From NCBI RefSeq assembly GCF_026810505.1, contig NZ_CP101750.1, positions 2,261,448 through 2,325,447 of the forward strand: a DNA stretch of 64,000 nt, in the 5' to 3' direction. A program made the position numbers and the translations under genes. This document shows positions 6,840 through 13,651 of the stretch, piece by piece. The notes under the pieces are model-generated. The model had not been told where the DNA came from, did not search any database, and worked only from the letters and a program-made list of their open reading frames with translations. Source of the stretch: Streptomyces sp. Je 1-369 (GTDB taxonomy: Bacteria; Actinomycetota; Actinomycetes; Streptomycetales; Streptomycetaceae). The stretch's first letter is position 1. Each line of letters opens with the position of its first letter.

Positions 6840-8120
6840 TCAGAGGGGCAGGGAGGTCAGGGTCACGGGGAGTTCGCGCAGTCCCCTGGAACGCATCGAA
6901 GGGCGCCACCGGATCTCGTCCCTGGGGACGGCGAGGGCGAGGCGCGGGAAGCGTTCGACGAGGGCGCCGACCGCGATCTCGGTCTCCAGCCTGGCGAGGG
7001 GCGCGCCGAGGCAGTGGTGGATGCCGTGGCCGAGGGCGACGTGTCCCGCTGTGGCGCGGTCCAGGTCGAGGCGGTCGGGGTCGGGGAAACGGCCGGGGTC
7101 GCGGTTGGCGGAGCCGAGCGAGAGCAGCACGGTCTCGCCCGCGGGCACGGTGACGCCCGCGATCGTGATGTCCTCCACCGGGAAGCGGCGGATGGCGAGG
7201 GGCGCGGGACCGTCGTAGCGCTGGAACTCCTCGACGGCGGCGGGGAGTCGGGCGGGGTCGTCGCGCAGGGCGGCGAGCTGCTGCGGGTGGTCGAGGAGGG
7301 CGAGGACGGCGTTGCCGATGAGGTGGACGGTGTTCTCGTACCCGGCGATGAGGATGAGGAAGGCGAGCGACATCAGCTCGTCCTCGCTCAGCCGGTCGCC
7401 CTCGTCCCGCACCGCGATCAGGTCGGAGAGGAGGTCGTCGGCGGGGTGCTGCCGCTTGTCGGCGAGGAGCCCGGTGAAGAAGCCGAGCATGGCGACGACG
7501 GCGTGCTTTGCCTTCTCCGGGTGTGCGGGGTCGGGTGAGAGGAGGGCGTCGGTCCACTCCCGGAAGTCCCTTCGGCTGGCGTCCGGCACGCCGAGGAGGT
7601 CGCAGATGACGGTGATGGGCAGCGGTGCGGCGTACGCGGCGACGAGGTCGACGCGGCCGAGCGGTTCGACAGCGTCGAGGAGTGCGTCGGCGGTACGCCG
7701 GACGGGAGCGCGCAACCGCTCGACGCGGCGCCGGGTGAAGGCCCGGCCGACCAGGCTCCGGATGCGGGTGTGGTCCGGCGGGTCCATGTTGAGGAGGTTC
7801 GCGTCGAGGGCGGGCGGCAGCGCGAGGCCGCGGTAACCGCCGGGCAGGGCGTGGCTCTTGTCGAGCGAGAGCAGCGGGTTCGCGAGCGCCTCGCGGACGT
7901 CGTCGTACCGGGTGACGAGCCAGGCGGGCTTCCCGTCGGTACCGGCGATGCGGTGCACGGGGGCGGTGTCGCGGAGCCGGGCGTATGTGCCGTACGGGTC
8001 GTCGGCGATTCCCTGGGCGGGGTCCTGATGTGCGGGCTCTTCCTGGGGTTCCGGGACCGAGGTCGGAGTCGGGGTCGGGGTCGGGGTCGAATTCGGGGTC
8101 CGGTGGGTGCTCGTCGCCAT
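6840..8120 (-). CDS. Cytochrome P450 (CYP107-like)
   Basis: A 426-residue soluble bacterial P450. The I-helix motif is AGYENT (about residues 265-270), the K-helix ExxR is EEFQR, and the haem loop ALGHGIHHCLGAPLARLE carries the cysteine ligand. The residue at the usual conserved I-helix threonine is Asn, which may alter oxygen activation. The first 30 residues are a Thr-Pro repeat tail produced by a 6-bp tandem repeat. ATG 8120 is chosen because GAGTGGGAC precedes it and the frame upstream is not P450-like. No ferredoxin, reductase or biosynthetic gene is adjacent, so the substrate cannot be guessed. Confidence 0.93.
   Translation of the reverse strand: MATSTHRTPNSTPTPTPTPTSVPEPQEEPAHQDPAQGIADDPYGTYARLRDTAPVHRIAGTDGKPAWLVTRYDDVREALANPLLSLDKSHALPGGYRGLALPPALDANLLNMDPPDHTRIRSLVGRAFTRRRVERLRAPVRRTADALLDAVEPLGRVDLVAAYAAPLPITVICDLLGVPDASRRDFREWTDALLSPDPAHPEKAKHAVVAMLGFFTGLLADKRQHPADDLLSDLIAVRDEGDRLSEDELMSLAFLILIAGYENTVHLIGNAVLALLDHPQQLAALRDDPARLPAAVEEFQRYDGPAPLAIRRFPVEDITIAGVTVPAGETVLLSLGSANRDPGRFPDPDRLDLDRATAGHVALGHGIHHCLGAPLARLETEIAVGALVERFPRLALAVPRDEIRWRPSMRSRGLRELPVTLTSLPL
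8062..8089. repeat. 6-bp tandem repeat in the P450 N-terminus
   Basis: Four to five copies of gtcggg (first copy gtcgga) encode a Thr-Pro dipeptide run near residues 11-20 of the P450. The unit is a multiple of three, so copy-number change keeps the frame. Confidence 0.85.
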
Positions 8121-8151
8121 GCGTCCCACTCTAGGCAGGCGCCCACCCCTC

Positions 8152-8175
8152 GTACTCCTGTACTCCTGTACTCCT
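8152..8175. repeat. 8-bp tandem repeat upstream of the P450 gene
   Basis: Three perfect copies of gtactcct lie 32-55 bases upstream of the P450 start, inside the 281-base divergent region shared with the phosphatase-family gene. Read on the P450 strand each copy contains AGGAG. The rest of the interval holds no other clear signal. Confidence 0.85.
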
Positions 8176-8401
8176 GGATCTGCATCCCGCGTCCGCGGAC
8201 GACGAGTTCGGGCAGTGGTCATCGGCGGGTGGCGCGGGTGGGCCGTCCCCCCCCTGACGCGGGAGGCGGCGTCATCTCTTCGAGGTAGGACGAGTGCGCA
8301 TCCGGCAGCCCTGTCGCGGGGACGGTTTCGCGAGCACGCTGGCCCTACCCGCCGATCGGCCGAGGGGACACGGACCAAGGAGTCCGACGAGGGAGTCGAC
8401 G

Positions 8402-9358
8402 ATGATCATCGGCACGTGGAACCTGGAGAACCTCTACCGCCCCGGCGGGCAGTTCGGCCCCAAGGACAAGGTCGCTTACGAGGCGAAGCTGGCCTCGCTC
8501 GCGGCGACGATCACCACGTTGCGGCCGAGCGTCCTCGGCGTGCAGGAGGTCGGCGACCCCGCGGCGCTCGAAGATCTGGCGGGCCTGCTGGAAGGCACCT
8601 GGCACGTCACGCTCTCGCAGCACGCTGACGACCGGGGCATCCGGGTCGGCTTCCTCACCAGCCTCCCCGTCTTCATCGTCGCCGACGAGGCCGGCTTCCC
8701 CGAGCCGGTGCGGCCGGTGCAGATCGACGACTCGGGCCGGACGACCGCGCGGGCCGGGCGCGGCATCCTCGCGGTGACGGTGTCGACGCGGGCGTTCTTC
8801 TTCGACGCGGTCGTCTGCCACCTCAAGTCGAAGCTGCTGTCGTACCCCGGCGGCCGCTTCTTCCCGCACGACGAGGGCGAGCGCGCGCGGTACGGCGCGT
8901 ACGCCCTGTGCCGCCGCGCGGCCGAGGCGACCGCGGTCCGCGCGATCGCCGACCAGCGGCTGCGGGGCGACGGCCAGGAGCACAGGGTCGCCGTGCTCGG
9001 GGACCTCAACGCCGAGGTCGGGGCCGCGACGACGCAGATCCTGCTCGGCCCGCCCGGCTCCGAGATCGGCACGCCGGGCTTCGACCGCCCGGACAAGGGC
9101 GACGCGACGCGGCTGTGGAACGTCGCACCGCTGATCCCGGCCGACCAGCGCTTCTCCCGCATCCACGCGGGCCGCCGCGAACTCATCGACCACGTGCTGG
9201 TGAGCCGTGGCCTGATGGACCAGGTCCGTGGCGCGGGCACGGGCGCGCCGGGCGCCGCGGCGAGCGCGCTGCCGTCGGTGGAGGACGGGGACCCGGCGGT
9301 ACGGAGGGAGGCGTCGGGGTCGGACCACGCGCCGGTGTGGATACGGATACAGCCGTAG
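8402..9358 (+). CDS. Endonuclease/exonuclease/phosphatase family protein
   Basis: A 318-residue single-domain EEP-fold hydrolase. The family's metal and phosphate motifs are all present in order: TWNLENLY (Asn), GVQEVG (catalytic Glu), VVCHLKSK (His), LGDLNAE (Asp and Asn) and the C-terminal GSDHAPV (Asp-His). ATG 8402 has GGGAG about 8 bases upstream. There is no signal peptide, so the enzyme is likely cytoplasmic, acting on nucleic acid or another phosphodiester. It is divergent from the P450 gene. The 3' end runs into a G-rich tract at the stop codon. The substrate cannot be assigned. Confidence 0.88.
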   Translation: MIIGTWNLENLYRPGGQFGPKDKVAYEAKLASLAATITTLRPSVLGVQEVGDPAALEDLAGLLEGTWHVTLSQHADDRGIRVGFLTSLPVFIVADEAGFPEPVRPVQIDDSGRTTARAGRGILAVTVSTRAFFFDAVVCHLKSKLLSYPGGRFFPHDEGERARYGAYALCRRAAEATAVRAIADQRLRGDGQEHRVAVLGDLNAEVGAATTQILLGPPGSEIGTPGFDRPDKGDATRLWNVAPLIPADQRFSRIHAGRRELIDHVLVSRGLMDQVRGAGTGAPGAAASALPSVEDGDPAVRREASGSDHAPVWIRIQP

Positions 9359-9399
9359 GGGTGTTGGGGGTGGCTGGGGTGGTTTAGGTGGTGGGGGGG
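9358..9399 (+). other. G-rich tract, candidate G-quadruplex
   Basis: Four G-runs (9358-9361, 9366-9370, 9376-9379, 9393-9399) follow the stop codon of the phosphatase-family gene on its mRNA strand, with loops of 4, 5 and 13 bases. This could stop or pause transcription, or form a quadruplex. Confidence 0.4.
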
Positions 9400-9440
9400 T
9401 GAGGCCCCAGGGGGGTGGGAAGGGTCGGGGTGACGCGTGC

Positions 9441-9482
9441 GGGTTGGCCGGGTACGCGCGTGGGTTGACCGGGTACGCGCGC
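9441..9482. repeat. 21-bp direct repeat upstream of the nitrobindin-like gene
   Basis: Two adjacent 21-base copies (9441-9461 and 9462-9482) that differ at two positions. The second contains TTGACC. They lie 55-96 bases upstream of the start codon and may belong to its promoter. Confidence 0.7.
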
Positions 9483-9536
9483 CCTAAGCTTCGTCCCGTC
9501 ACCTCACCCGTCGCCCCGCCCCCAGGAGCCCCCACC

Positions 9537-10088
9537 GTGTTCGACCCCGCGCCGGAGCACCCCTACCCGTACCCCGAGAGCCACAGCCCGGACGCGGCGA
9601 CGCCCGCCCCGCACGCGCTGCTCGCGCCCGTGCTGGGACTGCTGGGCCGGTGGCGCGGCACGGGCCGGGGCGAATACCCGACGCTGCCCGCGGACTTCAC
9701 GTACGCGCAGGAGGTGACGTTCAGCCACGACGGGCGGCCCTTCCTCCGTTACGAGGCAAAGGCCTGGCTGCTCGACGCCGACGACGCCCCGCTGCGTCCC
9801 GCGGCGCGCGAGAGCGGCTGGTGGCGGCTGCAGCCCGACGGGCGGGTGGAGGCGCTGGTCACCCAGCCCACCGGCATCGCGGAGATCGCGGTCGGCCACG
9901 CGGCCGGCGGCACCATCGACCTCGCCACGCACGACGTGGCGCTCACCCCCACCGCCAAGGACGTCACGGCGACCCGCCGCCGCTACACGCTGACCGACGA
10001 CGGCACGCTGACCTTCACCCACGACATGGCAGCGGTGGAGCAGCCGTTGCAGCACCACCTCTCGGCAGTCCTGCGCCGCACGCAGTGA
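9537..10088 (+). CDS. FABP/nitrobindin-like haem-binding beta-barrel protein
   Basis: A 183-residue protein starting at GTG, with AGGAG about 6 bases upstream. The core [20 protein letters not shown] is the N-terminal signature of the DUF1794/nitrobindin family, followed by [19 protein letters not shown] and a run of beta strands. The C-terminal HHLSAVLRR holds the His that in this family serves as proximal haem ligand. Family members bind haem b and react with nitric oxide or peroxynitrite. The TGA overlaps the GTG of the next gene (GTGA), so the two are translated together. Confidence in the family is high; a role in NO chemistry is family knowledge. Confidence 0.88.
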   Translation: MFDPAPEHPYPYPESHSPDAATPAPHALLAPVLGLLGRWRGTGRGEYPTLPADFTYAQEVTFSHDGRPFLRYEAKAWLLDADDAPLRPAARESGWWRLQPDGRVEALVTQPTGIAEIAVGHAAGGTIDLATHDVALTPTAKDVTATRRRYTLTDDGTLTFTHDMAAVEQPLQHHLSAVLRRTQ

Positions 10089-10699
10089 GCACGGAGACAC
10101 CCGAACGCGCGGAGGAAACCGGGGCGGCGGACTCGCACGGCTGGCCCGACCTCCCCGGCGACACGGCCCTGACGATCCGCATCCCCGAGGCGAACCCGCT
10201 GGTGCGGGCCGCCTTTCCCGCCCACGTGACCGTGCTCTACCCGTTCCTCAACGAGTCCCGCTTCACCCCGAGCACCCACGCCGACCTGACGGCCCTCTTC
10301 GCCGCCCGGCCCGCGTTCACCCTCACGTTCAGCGAATTCCGCCGCTACCCGGGCGTCCTGTACCTCGCCCCGACCCCCGAGACCCCCGTGAGCGCCCTCA
10401 CCCGGTCCCTCACGGACCGCTGGCCGGAGGCGCTCCCCTACCGCGGCATCTTCACCCCGCCCCTGACACCCCACCTCACCCTGGCGAACGACGAGGGCCC
10501 GGACACCTGCGAAGCGGCCTACGACGCCCTGGAGTCGGAGCTCGCCCCGGCCCTCCCCCTGACCAGCCACGTGAGCACCGTCCACCTGATCGTGACGGAC
10601 GGCCCGGGGAAGGGCTGGCGGGACCTCAGGGCCTACCGGCTGGGAACGGGCCGTGTGGCACGCCCCCGTGCGAACTACGAGGGGCCAAACAGGCCATAA
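10085..10699 (+). CDS. 2'-5' RNA ligase superfamily protein (2H phosphoesterase)
   Basis: A 204-residue protein whose GTG overlaps the stop of the nitrobindin-like gene. Two HxT motifs define the 2H family: AHVTVLYPF (about residue 45) and PHLTLAN (about residue 135), with the expected spacing of roughly 90 residues. Such enzymes open 2',3'-cyclic phosphates or related phosphodiesters; the substrate here is unknown. No ribosome-binding site of its own is visible, which supports translational coupling. The pairing of a haem-binding barrel with a 2H esterase is a conserved-looking but unexplained combination. Confidence 0.85.
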   Translation: MSTETPERAEETGAADSHGWPDLPGDTALTIRIPEANPLVRAAFPAHVTVLYPFLNESRFTPSTHADLTALFAARPAFTLTFSEFRRYPGVLYLAPTPETPVSALTRSLTDRWPEALPYRGIFTPPLTPHLTLANDEGPDTCEAAYDALESELAPALPLTSHVSTVHLIVTDGPGKGWRDLRAYRLGTGRVARPRANYEGPNRP

Positions 10700-10842
10700 C
10701 GCAGGAAGAAGGGCATCGGACGCGCCCGGGTCCGCTACGGTTTGCCGCCGTCACGGATCTACGACTCCCTGCCTGCACGCGTACGGGCGTACGCAGGGAA
10801 CCGTAACCGGCGCCCTCAACCTGCTGCTCGGAAAGGGACCCC

Positions 10843-11340
10843 ATGGCCCCCACCCTCCCCCGCCTCTCCGGCACCCGCCTCGCCGTGGCCGCCGCGGCGA
10901 CCACCGTGCTGGCCGTCGGCGCCCCGGCCGCCTACGCCTCGCTGGACGACGGAGCGAAGACCACGCCGTCCACGTCCTCGTCGGCCGCTGTGTCGACCGT
11001 CGCCCGCGGCAAGCCCTTCACCGAGACGCGGCTCTTCTTCGGCACGGAACGCCCCGACGGCGGGCCCGCTGTGACGGACAAGCAGTTCATGGCCTTCATC
11101 GACAAGGAGGTCACGCCGGGCTTTCCCGACGGGCTGACCATCCAGAACGGCCGCGGGCAGTGGCGCGACTCCAACGGCAGGATCGAGCGCGAGCGTTCGT
11201 ACGAGCTGATCCTGCTGTATCCGACGACCGAGGCGCACCGGCGGGACGTCCAGATCGAGGAGATCCGCAGCGACTACGAGAAGAAGTTCGCACAGGACTC
11301 GGTGGCGCGGCTGGACGAGCGGACCCGGGTGGACTTCTAG
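10843..11340 (+). CDS. Secreted DUF3574 protein
   Basis: A 165-residue exported protein. A signal peptide covers about residues 1-32 (basic start, hydrophobic core LAVAAAATTVLAVGAPAAYA, cleavage after AYA). The mature part begins with a Ser/Thr-rich spacer and then matches DUF3574: FTETRLFFGTERPDGGPAVT, then KQFMAFIDKEVTPGFPDGLT, IERERSYELILLYP and a C-terminal YEKKFAQDSV. GGAAAGGG precedes the ATG. The function of DUF3574 is unknown to me. The upstream 143 bases carry a GC-rich, partly self-complementary stretch around 10769-10800 but no clear promoter. Confidence 0.85.
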   Translation: MAPTLPRLSGTRLAVAAAATTVLAVGAPAAYASLDDGAKTTPSTSSSAAVSTVARGKPFTETRLFFGTERPDGGPAVTDKQFMAFIDKEVTPGFPDGLTIQNGRGQWRDSNGRIERERSYELILLYPTTEAHRRDVQIEEIRSDYEKKFAQDSVARLDERTRVDF

Positions 11341-11373
11341 AGATCACACTGGATCAAGGCTCAAGGGGCGCGG

Positions 11374-11406
11374 ACCACGGATCACGGATCACGGATCACG
11401 GATCAC
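11374..11406. repeat. 7-bp tandem repeat downstream of the DUF3574 gene
   Basis: Nearly five copies of an atcacgg unit (the first degenerate, the last partial) lie between the DUF3574 stop and the DUF4291 start. They encode nothing. Confidence 0.85.
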
Positions 11407-11472
11407 CGTCACCCTTCCGTCCGGGCGAAATTCGCTGGCGCGTCATCACTGGCGGCTGCACGCTGATCTCCT

Positions 11473-12057
11473 ATGAACCACCGGATCCGCGCCCTGCACA
11501 CCGACACGACCATCACCGTCTACCAGGCGTACGCCCCTGAACTCGGCGTCCCCGCGGCCCGCACCGGGCGGTTTCCCGCCGCCTGGAAGCGGGACCGCAT
11601 GACGTGGATCAAGCCGTCCTTCCTCTGGATGATGTACCGGTGCGGCTGGGGCACCAAGGAGGGCCAGCAGACGGTCCTTGCCGTCGAGATCACCCGTGAG
11701 GGCTTCGACTGGGCGCTGCGCCACGCATGCCTCTCCCACTACGTGCGCGGTCTCCACTCCGACCAGGCCGCGTGGAAGCGCGAGTTGCGGCGCTCCCCCG
11801 CCCGCGTCCAGTGGGACCCGGAGCGCGACCTCCATCTCAACGCCCTTCCCCACCGCTCCCTGCAACTCGGGCTGTCCGGTGAGGCGTCCCGCTGTTACGC
11901 GGACGAGTGGACGGTCTCGATCACCGACGTCACCGATCGCGCGCGGGAGATCCACGGGCTCGTCAGGGACGGGGACGAGGCGGCGGCGGCGCGGTTGCTG
12001 CCGGAGGAGCGCGCGTACCCGGCGGGTGACGAGCTTCTGTCCCACCTCCGGGCCTGA
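11473..12057 (+). CDS. DUF4291 domain-containing protein
   Basis: A 194-residue protein that matches DUF4291 throughout. Signatures are ITVYQAYAPELG, WKRDRMTWIKPSFLWMMYRC (about residues 38-57), VLAVEITREGFDWALR and VQWDPERDLHLNALPHRSLQ, with a terminal WTVSITDVT. It has no signal peptide or membrane segment. The family is widespread in bacteria and fungi, but I know no biochemical role. It converges on the SWIM gene with a single intervening base, so there is no room for a terminator. The start codon has no strong ribosome-binding site. Confidence 0.85.
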   Translation: MNHRIRALHTDTTITVYQAYAPELGVPAARTGRFPAAWKRDRMTWIKPSFLWMMYRCGWGTKEGQQTVLAVEITREGFDWALRHACLSHYVRGLHSDQAAWKRELRRSPARVQWDPERDLHLNALPHRSLQLGLSGEASRCYADEWTVSITDVTDRAREIHGLVRDGDEAAAARLLPEERAYPAGDELLSHLRA

Positions 12058-12058
12058 A

Positions 12059-13651
12059 CTACGCCTCCGTCACACCGGCCAGCGCCCCCACCGGGTCGAT
12101 GTCCGCCTCTCCCTCGGGCCACCAGTCGCCACCGCCCGGCTCGCTCCGGTACGGGTACCAGCGGCCGTCCGTCCCGTAGCGGAGCTGGAGCGTGCCCTCC
12201 GCGTCGGTGAGCTGGTTGCGGTGGATCGTCATCCGGGGCAGGTCGGCCGCGACCAGGGCGCCGCGGGCCCGGTCGAAGGGGCCGGCCGGCGGGTCCCAGG
12301 GGGTCTCCAGAGCCGCGAGGCCCGCCTCGCCGCCCTGCCGCCAGGCCGCGGCCGCGCGGGAGAGGTCCGCGGCGGTACGCCCCACCGACCTGGCCAGTTC
12401 GCCGAACTGGCGGCTGAAGGTGCGGCGACCCGTGAGCCCGGGGTGCGAGGCCGCGAGGCGGACGGCGTCGTGCCAGGGTGACGCGTCCACGGGGAACGGG
12501 TCCGCGTCCGCGACCGCGGTTGCGCTCGCCGTGAGGAACGTGTGCGCCCTGCGCGCCGCGTCCGTGATCAGGAACTCCAACGCCGTCGGGTCCGGGGCGC
12601 CGGGAAGGACGGGGAGGACCGGGGATTCCCCCGGGTACGACGGGGGCGGAAGCGGCGCGGGCAACGGCGACCGGTACGCCGCGCCAAGGGCCTCACGGGC
12701 CAGGACGCCGGGGAGGACGGGGGCGCTGGTCGGGGGCGACTGTTCTCCGTCGCCGAGGACGGGACCGCTGGCCGGGGACGGCTGAACGTCGCCGGGCCGA
12801 GCGGAAACGCTGTCCGGGGGCGGCTGCTGTCCTCCGGACGGGACAGGACCCCCCTCCAGCGGCGACTGCTGTCCGTCGCGGAGCACAGGGCCTCCGCCCG
12901 TAGGCGGCTGAAGTTCGTGGGGCGACGGCTGCTGGTCCTCCTCCGCCCCGCGGACCTCACCCGCCGCCCCCGCCCCGCGCAGCGACTCCGCCGCCTCCGC
13001 CGCGCCCCTTCGCGCGTTTCTCCGCGAGAGTTCGTCCAGGAGGTCCTGTTCCTCGCCGCCGCGCAGCAGCAGGAGTACGAAGGGGTCGGCGTCCAGGAGG
13101 CGGGCTGTTTGGTAGGCGAGGGCGGCTGCGTGTTTGCAGGGGTGGCCGCGGTCCGGGCACGTGCAGGAGGGGGTCAGTTCGCGGGCGCCGGGGAGGAGGG
13201 GGACGTCCGCCCGGTCCGCCGCGGCTGCCAGCGCGTGCGGCATCTCCTTGTCGAGCAGCGCGGCGATGCGCACGGGATCCGTGGCGACGACGTCCAGGAA
13301 GCGGTCCCAGTGCTCGGGCAGCATCGTCCGCATGCGGATCTCCGCGCGGTACGGACGGGGACGGCTGCCGTGGACGTACGCGACGATGCGGCCCGGCGCG
13401 ACGGTGATCGTGTCGACCGCGCCCTCGCGCGCATACGTACGCCCACGGGCCAGCCGCGCCTGGTCCAGCGCGCTCTCCTCCAGCGCGTCGATCCACGCGT
13501 TGCCCCACCACGAGGTGGCGAAGGGCGCCCCGGGATCGGGGTGCTTCGGCAGGGCGGGGAAGACACGGCCGCTGCCCATGCGGCTCGTCTCGCTCATGCC
13601 GCTGGCCCACCCCAGACCACCGCCCCGTCGCGGCCCGCCCCGCGGCGTCAT
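12059..13651 (-). CDS. SWIM zinc-finger protein coupled to the SNF2 helicase
   Basis: A 530-residue protein whose ATG (13651) overlaps the helicase stop (ATGA), with GAGGAGG just upstream. The N-terminal half contains PFATSWWGNAWIDALEE and a SWIM finger CTCPDRGHPCKH (C163, C165, C172, H174). Residues 254-315 form a linker of four to five 14-residue repeats (G-P-V-L-x-D-G-x-Q-S-P pattern). The C-terminal domain (about 325-525) is helical and ends in a WYPYRSEP segment near GGDWWPEG. SWIM proteins next to SNF2 ATPases are common in actinobacteria; the SWIM finger is thought to bind DNA or protein and probably works with the helicase. Confidence 0.9.
   Translation of the reverse strand: MTPRGGPRRGGGLGWASGMSETSRMGSGRVFPALPKHPDPGAPFATSWWGNAWIDALEESALDQARLARGRTYAREGAVDTITVAPGRIVAYVHGSRPRPYRAEIRMRTMLPEHWDRFLDVVATDPVRIAALLDKEMPHALAAAADRADVPLLPGARELTPSCTCPDRGHPCKHAAALAYQTARLLDADPFVLLLLRGGEEQDLLDELSRRNARRGAAEAAESLRGAGAAGEVRGAEEDQQPSPHELQPPTGGGPVLRDGQQSPLEGGPVPSGGQQPPPDSVSARPGDVQPSPASGPVLGDGEQSPPTSAPVLPGVLAREALGAAYRSPLPAPLPPPSYPGESPVLPVLPGAPDPTALEFLITDAARRAHTFLTASATAVADADPFPVDASPWHDAVRLAASHPGLTGRRTFSRQFGELARSVGRTAADLSRAAAAWRQGGEAGLAALETPWDPPAGPFDRARGALVAADLPRMTIHRNQLTDAEGTLQLRYGTDGRWYPYRSEPGGGDWWPEGEADIDPVGALAGVTEA
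12725..12892. repeat. 42-bp minisatellite in the SWIM protein linker
   Basis: Four in-frame 42-base units encode residues 254-267, 268-281, 282-295 and 296-309, with a partial fifth unit after them. The shared pattern is GPVLxDGxQSPxxS. The third unit is the most diverged. Confidence 0.75.
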
